Shown here: in pieces, positions 42,349-52,262 of the stretch
How the letters are laid out: each line of letters begins with the position of its first letter
Numbering within the stretch: the stretch's first letter is position 1
Source: Arachidicoccus sp.
GTDB lineage: Bacteria > Bacteroidota > Bacteroidia > Chitinophagales > Chitinophagaceae
Assembly (NCBI GenBank): GCA_028283605.1
Contig: JAPWKH010000030.1
Location: forward strand, 1 to 64,000
Direction of reading: 5' to 3'
DNA: 64,000 bases
Made by a program: the position numbers and the translations under genes
Notes under the pieces: model-generated
Told to the model about the DNA's origin: nothing
The model's input: only the letters and a program-made list of their open reading frames with translations
The model's database searches: none

Positions 42349-43434
42349 TTGAAACGCATCATTTTTACATTAACCAACGATTTAACGTATGACCAGCGAA
42401 TGAGCAAAATATGCAATTCGCTTGCGCAAAATGGTTTTGATGTGTTGCTTGTAGGATTTAAAAAGAAATCTTCCGTATCGTTATCGAAAAAAATATATCG
42501 GCAAAAAAGGCTCTCTTTATTTTTTGAAAGAGGGCCGTTGTTTTTTATTGAAGCCACTGCGCGCTTATTCTTTTTTCTATTATTTTCCAAAAGCGATATT
42601 ATCTGCGCCGATGATTTGGATACGGCACTTCCTGTTTTGTTTGCTTCAGCATTGCGGAATAAAAAACGCGTTTTCGATGCGCATGAATTGTTTTGCGACA
42701 TGCACGATGTGGTCACAAGGCCAAGAATAAGAATTATATGGAAAAAGATTGAACGATTCGTTCAGCCGAAATTTCCGGTCGGTTATTCTGCGAATGCAGA
42801 TTATGCCGCGCAATATAAAAAAATGTATGGTGTAAATTATTTCACGATAGTGAATTGTCCGAGATTGGTTGATACGGATATTTTTAATAAAAAGAAAGAA
42901 AATTTATTATTGTATCAAGGTGCAGTAGAACGGGGAAGAGGCTTTGAACAATTGATTCCTGCTATAAAAAATATGAATGTTCAATTGCTCGTATGCGGAG
43001 ATGGAAAGTACATGGACGAATTAAAGCAACTGGCGATAAACGAAAATGTATTGCATAAAATTATTTTTGCAGGATACATTGTTCCTGAAAAACTCCCTGA
43101 ATATAACCATGAAGCATACATTGGCATGAACGTAAACGATGGTTTCGGAGCAAGCTTTTATTATTCTTTGACCAATCGTTTTTTTGATTACATGCATGCG
43201 GGCATTCCACAAATTGCCAATAACAATCCGCAAAATAAATTGATAAACGATCAATATGAAATCGCAATTTTGGTGGATGAGATTACTGTAGAAGCTGTAC
43301 AAAGCGCTATCATAAAACTGCTCACGGATAAAGATTTGCATGCGAGGTTACAACAAAATTGTTTCCAGGCAAGGCAAATATATAATTGGCAAAATGAAGA
43401 AAAAAAGCTGATTGAATTTTATTCAAAACTATAA
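42349..43434 (+). CDS. Glycosyltransferase (GT4-like)
   Basis: 361 residues with TTG start 42349, since no ATG lies near and the N-terminus (KRIIFTLTNDLTYDQRMSKI) is the expected nucleotide-binding strand and loop. GT-B fold features: FDAHELFCDMHDVV, LLLYQGAVERGRGFEQLIPA, FAGYIVPEKLPEYNHEAYIG, NNPQNKLINDQYEIAILVDE. It should transfer a sugar from a nucleotide donor in surface polysaccharide synthesis. It ends by overlapping the end of the opposing glycosyltransferase by 6 bp. Confidence 0.85.
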   Translation: MKRIIFTLTNDLTYDQRMSKICNSLAQNGFDVLLVGFKKKSSVSLSKKIYRQKRLSLFFERGPLFFIEATARLFFFLLFSKSDIICADDLDTALPVLFASALRNKKRVFDAHELFCDMHDVVTRPRIRIIWKKIERFVQPKFPVGYSANADYAAQYKKMYGVNYFTIVNCPRLVDTDIFNKKKENLLLYQGAVERGRGFEQLIPAIKNMNVQLLVCGDGKYMDELKQLAINENVLHKIIFAGYIVPEKLPEYNHEAYIGMNVNDGFGASFYYSLTNRFFDYMHAGIPQIANNNPQNKLINDQYEIAILVDEITVEAVQSAIIKLLTDKDLHARLQQNCFQARQIYNWQNEEKKLIEFYSKL

Positions 43435-44526
43435 TGTTTTCGATAAAATTTTGTCGAACAAATCTTTCCAGTTTTGAATGTTTGGTTCGCTGTATTGAAA
43501 CGAAGTTTTATCAAATAACAGTTCTTCGTTCATCGCCTGAAGCATATATGCAGCAAGCGTTTCAGCATCATTCGGATCAAAAAATTTTACTTTATCATAA
43601 TCATGCAACGTTTCTCTTGCATAGGATAAATCCGCACAAATTATAGGCTTATCTTGCAATGAAAATTCGCTTAGCGGTAAGCCCCAGGTTTCCATGAAAG
43701 ACGGAAAAATCATGCAATCCGTATTATTATACAAAGAGAACAATTCACTTCTCTCAAGAAATCCAATGAACTCAATTTGAGGAAGAGAATATTTTCTTTT
43801 TAAAGATCGCAGGTATCTGTTTTCATTGCCTTTAACGGTCAAAAAAAATTTGTAATTGCTATTAGTTTTATTGAGAATATTGCACGCTTTGAAAATTACT
43901 TTATAATTTTTGAAAGCCAAAGCAGTAGCGGGGAATAGGAAAGAATATTTTTCATTCTTGGGCAAAACAGAAATTTTATAATCGTTTATTTCAGGAGGAA
44001 ATATCCATATTTTTTCTTTAGGCAAATGGAATTTTTCTGCAAGCATCGCGCGCATATTTTCTTGCTGAACTATTATAAAATTATTTTGCTTTATGTTTTT
44101 TGTATAAACTGTTTTATATAACCACCACATAAAACCAAGCCGCCATTGAATTAAAAAAAGCTGCAACGGATGTTTGTAATATAGCAATGGATTGTGATAA
44201 TACAATGCTCTGATGGATGCTTTTACGCGCGGCGTGCTGTCCTGCATGGAAAGCCAAAGCAAAGGCTGTTGCTTCTTTGAAAAAGTATTAAAATAAAAAT
44301 ATTCGTAGTAAAGCCTGTAGAAAATATTTTTCCTGGCTTTGGGAAATTCTATGAATTCTATATTTGCTAAAGCAGAATACAAATCTTTCTTATAAACCAA
44401 AGCGATAATCCTATATTTATCCGATAAATTTTCTGATAAAAAAGTAAGACAATCATTCACTATCACAATAGAACCACCTTGAAAAAATCTGACGGCAGAA
44501 ATAATTATCAAAGGCTTTTGGTTCAT
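43429..44526 (-). CDS. Glycosyltransferase (GT4 family)
   Basis: 365 residues. The C-terminal Rossmann half has YSFLFPATALAFKNYKVIFK, IEFIGFLERSELFSLYNNTD and CMIFPSFMETWGLPLSEFSL, the EX7E-type donor-binding region of family 4 enzymes. N-terminal GGSIVIVNDCLTFL is the acceptor-side loop. Convergent with the previous gene; the two may belong to the same glycan pathway. Acceptor unknown. Confidence 0.9.
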   Translation of the reverse strand: MNQKPLIIISAVRFFQGGSIVIVNDCLTFLSENLSDKYRIIALVYKKDLYSALANIEFIEFPKARKNIFYRLYYEYFYFNTFSKKQQPLLWLSMQDSTPRVKASIRALYYHNPLLYYKHPLQLFLIQWRLGFMWWLYKTVYTKNIKQNNFIIVQQENMRAMLAEKFHLPKEKIWIFPPEINDYKISVLPKNEKYSFLFPATALAFKNYKVIFKACNILNKTNSNYKFFLTVKGNENRYLRSLKRKYSLPQIEFIGFLERSELFSLYNNTDCMIFPSFMETWGLPLSEFSLQDKPIICADLSYARETLHDYDKVKFFDPNDAETLAAYMLQAMNEELLFDKTSFQYSEPNIQNWKDLFDKILSKTL

Positions 44527-44607
44527 TTTTTTTAAATAGTTTCTTTATTCTAACGAATTAAATATACGTTTTATTAATTTTAGCCACAATCTGATAAAAA
44601 AATTATT

Positions 44608-46485
44608 ATGCGAAAAATATATTGTTTGTTCTCATTGATTACAATTACTTGCACACAAGTGTCCAAAGCGCAGCAATTGTATATGCCCCGCAATATTAAA
44701 AAAGCGTATGAGAAAGGAACACGCAGCATAGATGGAAATCCGGGAAAAAACTATTGGCAAAACAAAGGTGTGTATGACATTAAAGAAGAAGTAAATACGG
44801 CTGACAAATCCATCTCAGGAACAGAAACGATTTTGTATTCCAACAATAGTTCCGATACATTGAAAGGCATCGCCATTCGTTTCGTAAATAATTTACATAA
44901 ACCTGAAGCGCCGCGCAGCGGATTAACTTCGCAGGACTTTTTAGATTCAGGATTAACGATTACCAAACTTGTGATCAACGGAATTACTTATAATGAAAAC
45001 GCAAGAAGTTGGGGAACTGTCGGAGCAGTAAGATTACAAGCGCCGGTAATGCCACACAGCACTGTTACGCTGAATATTGACTGGCATTATCCTTTGTCAA
45101 AAGAAAGCGGCCGTGAAGGGCAGATTGATTCTACTACTTTTTATTGCGCGTATTCTTATCCACGCGTTTCGGTATATGACGATTATAATGGCTGGGACTT
45201 TTTGCCGCATTCCGACAGGCAAGAATTTTATAATGATTTCAATGATTATACTTTGTCCGTCAAAGCCCCTAAAGATTATGTGGTTTGGGCTACCGGCGAT
45301 TTGTTGAATGCCGATGAAGTGTTACAACCAGAAATTGCTAAAAGATTAAAAGCCTCTTATACTTCCGATGCAGTAATACATATTGCAAATCTTGATGAAA
45401 TGTTGCAGCATAAAGTAACCGCTCAAAACGATTTCAATACATGGAAATTTAAAGCAAATGATATTACCGATGTTTGTTACGGACTTAGCAAAAATTATGT
45501 TTGGGATGCGGCAAGCGCTATTGTTGATGCTAAGGCAAATCGCAGGGCAAGTATGCAGGCGGCTTATAACGATACGGCGCTGGATTTTCATCATTATGCG
45601 GAATGGGGCGTACACGCTTTAAAATATTTTTCCACGCAATGGCCGGGCGTTCCTTATCCGTTTACCAAAATGACTTCTTTCCAGGGCTATGCCGATATGG
45701 AATATCCGATGATGGTAAATGATTCGCACACGAATGAATTGCCGTTTGCGCAAATGGTGCAGGATCATGAAATGGCGCACACCTATTTCCCGTTTTATAT
45801 GGGCATCAATGAAACGCGCTATGCGTATATGGACGAAGGCTGGGCAACTACATTTGAATACTTGATCGGTCAGGAAGAAGTGGGTAAAGAACAAGCCGAT
45901 AAAGTATATAAAAATTTCAGGATAAGAAGATACATCAATGATCCTTCGACGGAAGAAGACCAGCCAATAATTTCTATGTCCACTCAAGTAAGCGGTGCAG
46001 GATACGGCAATAATTCTTACGGAAAAGCATCGTTAAGTTATCTGGCTTTGAAAGATTTGTTGGGAGATGATTTATTCAAAAAAGCATTGCATCATTACAT
46101 GGATGTGTGGCACGGCAAACATCCGATTCCCTGGGATTATTTCAATGCCATGAGCACAGGTGCCGGACAGGATTTGAATTGGTTTTTCCAAAACTGGTTC
46201 TATACCAATAATTATATTGATTTGAAAATTGATACGGTAAAAAAACAAGGCGATGTTTATAATGTATTAATTAAAAATATAGGAGGTTTTGTTGTTCCTT
46301 TCGATATTAAAGTAACTTACGATGATGGAACTTTCCATTCCTTTCATGAATCTCCGTCAATTTGGAGAAATAATCAGGTATGGCAATTTGTAAAATTAAC
46401 TGCCACAAAAAATATTCAATCCATTCAACTTGACGGCGGTATTTTTATGGATTATACACCGCAGGATAATGTTTGGAATAAATAG
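44608..46485 (+). CDS. M1-family metallopeptidase, exported
   Basis: 625 residues with a signal peptide (YCLFSLITITCTQVSKAQ). Zinc site HEMAH at 387-391 and third ligand Glu 410 in YMDEGWATTFE give HExxH-x18-E, the gluzincin pattern. The N-terminal part is the M1 beta-saddle domain (GTETILYSNNSSDTLKGIAI). The exopeptidase GxMEN motif appears as GYADMEYPM, a variant form. It should trim peptides in the periplasm. Complete. Confidence 0.92.
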   Translation: MRKIYCLFSLITITCTQVSKAQQLYMPRNIKKAYEKGTRSIDGNPGKNYWQNKGVYDIKEEVNTADKSISGTETILYSNNSSDTLKGIAIRFVNNLHKPEAPRSGLTSQDFLDSGLTITKLVINGITYNENARSWGTVGAVRLQAPVMPHSTVTLNIDWHYPLSKESGREGQIDSTTFYCAYSYPRVSVYDDYNGWDFLPHSDRQEFYNDFNDYTLSVKAPKDYVVWATGDLLNADEVLQPEIAKRLKASYTSDAVIHIANLDEMLQHKVTAQNDFNTWKFKANDITDVCYGLSKNYVWDAASAIVDAKANRRASMQAAYNDTALDFHHYAEWGVHALKYFSTQWPGVPYPFTKMTSFQGYADMEYPMMVNDSHTNELPFAQMVQDHEMAHTYFPFYMGINETRYAYMDEGWATTFEYLIGQEEVGKEQADKVYKNFRIRRYINDPSTEEDQPIISMSTQVSGAGYGNNSYGKASLSYLALKDLLGDDLFKKALHHYMDVWHGKHPIPWDYFNAMSTGAGQDLNWFFQNWFYTNNYIDLKIDTVKKQGDVYNVLIKNIGGFVVPFDIKVTYDDGTFHSFHESPSIWRNNQVWQFVKLTATKNIQSIQLDGGIFMDYTPQDNVWNK

Positions 46486-46488
46486 TGT

Positions 46489-47592
46489 CTAATGTTTAAA
46501 AGAAATTTTCATTTTTCTTTTGTTGGAAAAATACTTTCTTATAGGAGTGTCTAATAAAACTTCTATAGCATAAGCAAAAATAATAATGCATATAACGCCA
46601 ACAATTGTTATCCACCATGATTGAGTTACAGACCATTTATTTTTTTCATGATAATAACCAAAATACCATATCAAAGAATAATGTGTCATATACAATGGAT
46701 AAGAAATATCGCCTAAAAATTTACATACTCTTTCTGCAATAATATTTTCTCTGATATTAGCACCAAAGACAATAATTACAGGAAATATAAGAATGGTAAC
46801 AAGGCATTCAATCAGCCAATTCCAATTGGTAATAAAAGGAATGCATAATACGGCAATAAGTAAAACCGCTAAGACGATAAATCCCAAGCGCGATTGAGAC
46901 TTCCATTGCATACGATAAAGTAACAATCCCATCGGAAAAGAAAATGCGATGCGGGCAAGCCCATCCCAGAAATTACTGCCTGCCCAGCCGCCGCCTATAT
47001 CGCCTGCTCGATGCCCGACGAATAACAATGCAATTGCTCCTGCAATAACCAATAATGTCAACCAAAATTTGCTGATTTTTTTCAAAATAATTGCATAGAA
47101 AATATTTGCAACATATTCCCAAAACAATGACCAAGCAGGGCAGTTTAATCCGAAGTTATTATTATACCGGTTATCCATTCCGGCATATGGCATAAGAAAT
47201 ATTGAACATAAAAGAAAAAACACCAATTGTCCGATACTGTAAACATTTGCTGCCTTAGACGGCTCGAAAATAAAAAACAGAAACCCAAGAACGGAACCGA
47301 TAACAACCAAAGGATGTAAACGAATTATTCGCGAGATGAAGAATTCTTTTATGCCTAATTTTTGCATTCGGTTGTCATAAGCATAGCCGATTACAAAACC
47401 GGATAAACAAAAGAAAAAATCTACAGCCAAATATCCGTGGCCAATCACACATTCCGCATGCGTTGGATAAATGAATTCCGAAAAATGAAATATAACTACA
47501 CAAATTGCTGCTACGCCACGCAATCCGTCTAATGCGAAAAAATGTTTTTTGGTACGTAATATATTATCTTGCATCTCTGAAAATGTTTTCAT
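46489..47592 (-). CDS. Acyltransferase 3 family membrane protein
   Basis: 367 residues from the ATG at 47592; a longer frame to 47706 exists but lacks support. About ten membrane segments. FALDGLRGVAAICVVIFHFS contains the conserved N-terminal RG and catalytic His region of acyltransferase-3 proteins, and AVDFFFCLSGFVIGYAYDNR is the next family motif. It probably acylates a surface sugar or lipid. Ends 3 bp from the opposing M1 gene and is divergent from gatB. Confidence 0.9.
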   Translation of the reverse strand: MKTFSEMQDNILRTKKHFFALDGLRGVAAICVVIFHFSEFIYPTHAECVIGHGYLAVDFFFCLSGFVIGYAYDNRMQKLGIKEFFISRIIRLHPLVVIGSVLGFLFFIFEPSKAANVYSIGQLVFFLLCSIFLMPYAGMDNRYNNNFGLNCPAWSLFWEYVANIFYAIILKKISKFWLTLLVIAGAIALLFVGHRAGDIGGGWAGSNFWDGLARIAFSFPMGLLLYRMQWKSQSRLGFIVLAVLLIAVLCIPFITNWNWLIECLVTILIFPVIIVFGANIRENIIAERVCKFLGDISYPLYMTHYSLIWYFGYYHEKNKWSVTQSWWITIVGVICIIIFAYAIEVLLDTPIRKYFSNKRKMKISFKH

Positions 47593-47709
47593 TTTTATTG
47601 ACTGTATATATAACAAAATAATGTTTTTCACAATAGAATAAAGATTCAATAAAAACTGATTGATTTTACAGAGAAAAAAATTTTTTAGTATTATAGTTTT
47701 TGACAAATA

Positions 47710-49164
47710 ATGACCAAAGAAATTTCAGGTAAATACGAAGCCGTTATCGGTTTGGAAATTCATGTACAGCTTTCAACAAAAAGCAAACTCTTTTGCGGAG
47801 ATGATGCCGGTTTTGGCGGAGATCCCAACACACATGTAAGCGCGATAACATTGGCGCACCCGGGCACTTTACCAAAGCTGAATAAGAAAGCGGTGGAATA
47901 CGCTATTAAACTTGGATTAGCTTGCAATTGCAAGATCAATCAATACAATTTTTTTGCAAGGAAAAATTATTTCTATCCCGATTTGCCGAAAGGCTGGCAA
48001 ACTTCGCAACATACACACCCTATTTGTCTCGGTGGCATTATTCCTATAAAAACAGAAAATGGAAAGCGTGATGTGCAAATGCACCACATTCATCTCGAAG
48101 AAGATGCCGGAAAAAGTATCCATGATATTTACGATGATTACAGTTGTGTTGATCTGAACCGCGCGGGAACGCCCTTGGTGGAAATCGTTTCCGAACCCGA
48201 CATGCATTCCGCTGATGAAGCATGGCAATACGTAAATGAAATCCGAAAACTTGTTCGCTGGATTGATGTTTCCGATGGCAATATGGAAGAAGGAAGTCTG
48301 CGTTGCGATGCAAATGTTTCCATTCGTTTGAAAGGCGAAATAAAATTGGGAACACGCGTTGAAGTAAAAAATTTAAACTCTACCCGTAATATTAAAAAAG
48401 CAATTGATTACGAAATAGAACGAATGATAAAACTGGTGGAAAGCGGCGGCAAAGTGCAGCAACAAACGCGCAGTTTTGACGCTTCGACAGATACAACATT
48501 TTCAATTCGCGATAAAGAAGAAGCAAACGATTATCGGTATTTTCCTGAACCCGATTTAGCGCCATTGCATTTGTCAGACGAATATATTGATGCGCTGAAA
48601 GCCGCATTGCCGGCTCTTCCCAGCGAATTGATTGAAAAATATCAAAAGGATTTTTCACTCAGCGAATACGATGCGGAACAGCTTTGCGCGGAAAAAGAAA
48701 TTGCTGATTATTTTGAAAGTGTTTTGTCTTATTCAAAAAATTATAAAGCAGTTGCCAACTGGATCAACGGGCCTGTGCGTTCTTATATCAACGACAATAA
48801 AATTTCATTTAAAGAGCTTTCTCTTTCGCCAAATCAATTGGCAGATTTGATTCAGTTGATTGATGAAGGAAAGATAAATTTTTCTGTAGCTTCATCACAT
48901 ATTTTCCCTGAATTATTAAAAGATAAAAATGCGTCTGCTTTTGATATTGCTACAAACAAAAATTTGCTGCAAACAAGCAATGATGATGAACTGCAAACAT
49001 GGATCGATCAAGCCATCAACAAAATGCCCGATAAGGTAAAAGAATATCAAAAAGGAAAAAAAGGATTGATTGGATTATTTGTCGGCGAAGTAAAAAAACT
49101 AAGCAAAGGAAAAGCAGATCCAAAAAAAGTGACGGAATTACTGCAAAAGAAATTGGACAACTAA
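47710..49164 (+). CDS. gatB: Asp/Glu-tRNA amidotransferase subunit B
   Basis: 484 residues, usual length. YEAVIGLEIHVQLSTKSKLF, FARKNYFYPDLPKGWQTSQH, IHLEEDAGKSIHD, LNRAGTPLVEIVSEPDMHSA and LRCDANVSIR are diagnostic. The C-terminal GatB/YqeY tail domain ends KGKADPKKVTELLQKKL. With GatA and GatC (not in the window) it amidates mischarged Glu-tRNA(Gln) or Asp-tRNA(Asn). Confidence 0.97.
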   Translation: MTKEISGKYEAVIGLEIHVQLSTKSKLFCGDDAGFGGDPNTHVSAITLAHPGTLPKLNKKAVEYAIKLGLACNCKINQYNFFARKNYFYPDLPKGWQTSQHTHPICLGGIIPIKTENGKRDVQMHHIHLEEDAGKSIHDIYDDYSCVDLNRAGTPLVEIVSEPDMHSADEAWQYVNEIRKLVRWIDVSDGNMEEGSLRCDANVSIRLKGEIKLGTRVEVKNLNSTRNIKKAIDYEIERMIKLVESGGKVQQQTRSFDASTDTTFSIRDKEEANDYRYFPEPDLAPLHLSDEYIDALKAALPALPSELIEKYQKDFSLSEYDAEQLCAEKEIADYFESVLSYSKNYKAVANWINGPVRSYINDNKISFKELSLSPNQLADLIQLIDEGKINFSVASSHIFPELLKDKNASAFDIATNKNLLQTSNDDELQTWIDQAINKMPDKVKEYQKGKKGLIGLFVGEVKKLSKGKADPKKVTELLQKKLDN

Positions 49165-49254
49165 GCTAATAGTCGTTTGCTAAAACAGAGCAACAGCAAG
49201 CCTTTCTTTACATTTTTATTATTACTTTCGCAACTCAAATTATTTTATCTGCAA

Positions 49255-49830
49255 ATGTTCAATGTTATTTTATTCGGTGCTCCGGGAAGCGGCAAGGGCA
49301 CACAAAGCCAAAAGATTGTTGAGAAATATCAATTAAAACATATTAGCACAGGCGATTTACTGCGCAGCGAAATTGCAGGCGGCACAACGCTCGGCCTCGA
49401 AGCGAAAAAGTTTATGGACGATGGCAAGCTCGTTCCTGATGAAGTGGTAATCGGTATGATTGGTAATTTGATAGATAAGAATAAAGATGCGAAAGGATTT
49501 TTATTTGACGGCTTTCCGCGCACGATTGCACAAGCCGAAGCATTGGATGAATTGCTGAAAAAAAGTAATGCGGAAATCAACGTAGTAATTGCTTTGGAAG
49601 TAAGCGAAGAAGAATTGGTAACGCGCTTGCTCGGTCGCGGTAAAATCAGTGGCAGAAGCGATGATGCCAATGAAACAGTTATCCGCAGCCGCATTGAAGA
49701 ATACCGCAAAAAAACTGCTGTAGTAGCGGACTATTATCAACAATTTGATAAAGTAAAATCAGTACAGGGCGAGGGTTCTGTCGAAGAAATATTCGAATTG
49801 TTGAGCAAAATAATTGATGCGGTTATTTAA
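49255..49830 (+). CDS. adk: Adenylate kinase
   Basis: 191 residues from ATG 49255 (MFNVILFGAPGSGKGTQSQK), preferred over a TTG at 49177. P-loop GAPGSGKGT, TGDLLRSEI, DGFPRTIAQAEAL and the short lid GRGKISGRSDDANETVIRSR, without a zinc finger. Interconverts ATP+AMP and 2 ADP. It lies 90 bp after gatB and may be cotranscribed or use a TACTTTCG box at 49223. Confidence 0.96.
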   Translation: MFNVILFGAPGSGKGTQSQKIVEKYQLKHISTGDLLRSEIAGGTTLGLEAKKFMDDGKLVPDEVVIGMIGNLIDKNKDAKGFLFDGFPRTIAQAEALDELLKKSNAEINVVIALEVSEEELVTRLLGRGKISGRSDDANETVIRSRIEEYRKKTAVVADYYQQFDKVKSVQGEGSVEEIFELLSKIIDAVI

Positions 49831-49971
49831 GTGCCGGGATGTTTAAATTGCTATTTTATAAAACAGAAACGCCGGTAAAATACGACTATATATAAAAATG
49901 AAAGTGAATAATCTTTTGATGCTATGTAAAAAATGTATATCACAGATTTTTACTCTTTTGTAATCTTACTG

Positions 49972-50103
49972 TTATAAAATACTCAATAGTTTGTTTTGAG
50001 TTGCCGCCATTACAAGGTCTGCCATATTGTTAGTATTGAACTCCTGTAGCTTGTTTTTAAAGCAACTTCTGTCTTGTTTATCAGAGAGATGGACAATGGA
50101 CAT
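49972..50103 (-). pseudogene. Short orphan coding scrap
   Basis: 43 codons: SIVHLSDKQDRSCFKNKLQE, FNTNNMADLVMAATQNKLLS. The composition looks like the C-terminal end of a real protein (charged helix, then a hydrophobic helix), but I do not recognise the family. It sits in the decayed patch after adk; the remainder of 49831-50342 shows nothing recognisable. Confidence 0.35.
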
Positions 50104-50342
50104 AAATAATTATTTTCTTTGCTGTTTGTATTTCTTGCAAAAGCTATATCGTTTGTTGTGGCTTAATAAAAATTTTATTATAAACGATTTATAAGAAACT
50201 TAGATTAATTATTGTTTAAACAGAATCCATCCACGTTACAAACCGATCTAAAATCAATCTCCAAAAAATTTGTATTATGTGTGTGTTAAAATATTTTCAA
50301 AAATATTTAAGTAGTTGTTATCTTCATATTCTATTCTTTTGA

Positions 50343-50577
50343 ATGTTCTTGTATAACAAACATACCGATGATGAACTATTCCAACTTTTGAAGGATGGAG
50401 ATGCCAAAGCGTTTAATGTAATATATAATCGTTATTGGAAAACAATGTTTGCATTGGCTGAAAAGAAACTGAATAATGGTTTCAGATGCAGAGGAAGTTG
50501 TGCAAGATATATTTATTGATTTATGGAATCAAAGGAATAAAATTGAACTCACTCATTCTCTTAACTTAAAATTCTGA
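50343..50577 (+). pseudogene. ECF sigma factor N-terminal remnant
   Basis: MFLYNKHTDDELFQLLKDGD, AKAFNVIYNRYWKTMFALAE, KKLNN then, after one extra G (50478-50479), VSDAEEVVQDIFIDLWNQRN and a stop at 50577. This is sigma region 2 of the Bacteroidota ECF family. Region 4 is absent. It precedes a FecR fragment, as in intact loci. Confidence 0.85.
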
Positions 50578-50677
50578 GAGGACGGCTTGCCGATTTGTTC
50601 ATTTTTTTATTTATATAATTTTTTCGGCTTTTATCCCCATCCGATTACCTTATCTGTCTAATATTATATGTCCTCTC
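50575..50677. repeat. 9-bp inverted repeat between the sigma and fecR remnants
   Basis: TGAGAGGAC (50575-50583) and GTCCTCTCA (50669-50677) are perfect reverse complements 85 bases apart. They flank exactly the spacer between the two remnants and may mark a deletion or a former small insertion. Chance is not excluded. Confidence 0.35.
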
Positions 50678-50678
50678 A

Positions 50679-50784
50679 ATGAAGAAGGAAGAAGTAAAAA
50701 ATCTGTTTTTGAGTTATATTGCTGGCGACGCTACTGATGAAGAAAAATCTTTACTGGAGCCTTGGTATTTGGGATGGCCAAATG
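50679..50784 (+). pseudogene. FecR N-terminal fragment
   Basis: MKKEEVKNLFLSYIAGDATD followed by EEKSLLEPWYL is the typical cytoplasmic start of a FecR anti-sigma factor. It runs directly into transposase sequence, so the gene was cut by an insertion and later deletion. No SusC follows. Confidence 0.75.
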
Positions 50785-51052
50785 ATCATTTGGTTACCAA
50801 AATAAAGAAGAACATGAAGAATGCTTTAATGTCCTTAACGATAAAATCATGCTCCGCAAGAGGGCTTTGATTGAATCGGCCAACTACGAACTGAAAAACA
50901 TTTGCCAGTTTGAGCATACACGACACAGAATTTTCGGGAACTTTATTGTTGATATGCTGTCAGCTCTTGCTGCTGATTGTTTCTTCGATAAGAAACCTTC
51001 TATTAATCTTAAACCAGATTTCATTGATGAATCTAAATTAATCGCTGCTTAA
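50785..51052 (+). mobile_element. IS982-family transposase C-terminal remnant
   Basis: HLVTKIKKNMKNALMSL then, after a slip, NDKIMLRKRALIESANYELK, NICQFEHTRHRIFGNFIVDM and LSALAADCFFDKKPSINLKP. The KIMLRKRALIE...ELKNICQIEHTRHR pattern is the hallmark end of IS982 transposases. The front two thirds are missing. It joins the FecR fragment in nearly the same reading phase. A TCGAACTCACGTT stretch just after the stop may be the element end. Confidence 0.8.
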
Positions 51053-51071
51053 GTCGAACTCACGTTATTAT

Positions 51072-51096
51072 AAAAACCGCCTTGTATAAAGGCGGT
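51072..51096 (-). terminator. Terminator of the flavin reductase/YceI operon
   Basis: On the minus strand ACCGCCTT / AAGGCGGT with a 5-base loop, then TTTTTA. It lies 27 bases after the stop at 51123. Confidence 0.75.
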
Positions 51097-51122
51097 GTAA
51101 TCTTTAATTATTGCAGCAATAA

Positions 51123-51668
51123 TCAACCATGTATTTTTTCTGTAAGCCACATAAACTCCGTTACAAAATTGTCGATACTGTTTTGGAATTTTTCTTCGAG
51201 TAAATTACCGTGAGGGTCAAATCTATTTTCCACATTTCCTACTACCAGCATTTGTGATAAAGGTATGCCGAACAGCGCTATTGAAAAATGTTGCAAAGCC
51301 AGCGCTGCCCTTATTCCGCCCATTGCTCCGGGAGATACCGTTGACAGGCCGAAAACTTTGCGAACCTGCTTTGGAAACAAATCAAAGAAGTTTGCTAATG
51401 CCGGGGAAAATGTTCCGTTGTACTCCGGCGTTACCAAAATAAAGGCATGGGCATCAAACACTCTGTGTGCAAGCGGCTGCAATTCTTCAGGCGCCTGATC
51501 CGGTGCAGAATGTACTTTGTCTATGTGCGGCAATATATGTTGGCGTAAATCGATCAAACCGATATTATGCTGCGGATATTTTTCTGCTAAATACCGCTGA
51601 AGAAATATAGCTACCCGAATTGATACGCTGTTTTCTCGCTGGCTGCCAGAAACTATTTCTATATTCAC
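51123..51668 (-). CDS. NADPH-dependent FMN reductase-like protein
   Basis: 181 residues, flavodoxin-like fold. IEIVSGSQRENSVSIRVAIF gives the FMN phosphate loop (SGSxRxxS), LVTPEYNGTFSPALANFFDL is the second family motif, and VSPGAMGGIRAALALQHF follows. It reduces quinones, azo compounds or chromate in studied members; the substrate here is unknown. It follows the YceI gene by 19 bp and probably shares its promoter and operator. Confidence 0.92.
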   Translation of the reverse strand: MNIEIVSGSQRENSVSIRVAIFLQRYLAEKYPQHNIGLIDLRQHILPHIDKVHSAPDQAPEELQPLAHRVFDAHAFILVTPEYNGTFSPALANFFDLFPKQVRKVFGLSTVSPGAMGGIRAALALQHFSIALFGIPLSQMLVVGNVENRFDPHGNLLEEKFQNSIDNFVTEFMWLTEKIHG

Positions 51669-51687
51669 TTAATTGGGATAATGAGGT

Positions 51688-52209
51688 TTAAATTTCTATA
51701 AATTGTACATCAAATTCCAGCTTGATGTCGTCACCGATTACGACCGTTCCGGCTTGTGTTGTCATGGTAAATCCTAACCCGAAATCTTTCCGGTTGATTT
51801 TTCCTTTGCCTTCAAAGCCGATTCGTTTATTGCCGTAATCATCGGCGCTAGCCCCGTTAAATACTACATCCAGTATTATACTGTTTGTAACATCATGAAT
51901 GGTAAGGTCGCCGACTACTTTATAACTGTCGCCATCTTTCTCAAAGCTTGTAGACGAAAATTTTATTTCAGGATATTTTTCTGCATCAAAAAAATCGGCG
52001 CTTTTTAAATGTGCATCACGCTGTTCATTGCCTGTATCGATACTTTCTACTCTTGCCAGGAAACTTACTTTCGATTCGGAGAAATCGTCGTTCACGCGAT
52101 CCAGTTCTCCTTCAAATGCTTTAAATTTTCCCGACACATTAGAGATAAGCAGATGTCTTACCTTAAATGAAATATCGGAGTGCGCAGGATCAAGTTTGTA
52201 ATTTTTCAT
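51688..52209 (-). CDS. YceI-family lipid-binding protein
   Basis: 173 residues. YKLDPAHSDISFKVRHLLIS, SVDFxD-like KSADFFDAEKYPEIKFSSTS and VVGDLTIHDVTNSIILDVVF are the family signature; the fold is a lipocalin-like barrel that binds polyisoprenoids. There is no signal peptide, so it is cytoplasmic. First gene of a two-gene unit with the FMN reductase, under a promoter covered by a perfect palindrome. Confidence 0.93.
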   Translation of the reverse strand: MKNYKLDPAHSDISFKVRHLLISNVSGKFKAFEGELDRVNDDFSESKVSFLARVESIDTGNEQRDAHLKSADFFDAEKYPEIKFSSTSFEKDGDSYKVVGDLTIHDVTNSIILDVVFNGASADDYGNKRIGFEGKGKINRKDFGLGFTMTTQAGTVVIGDDIKLEFDVQFIEI

Positions 52210-52262
52210 CTTTTAATTTTTTAATATTTTTAATCATCAAATGATTACTTCTCTTGTAATTT

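Noticed and set aside
46489-47706. Longer acyltransferase start at 47706
   Set aside because: The extra 38 residues are AT-rich leader sequence; acyltransferase-3 proteins start close to the ALDGLRG motif, fitting 47592.
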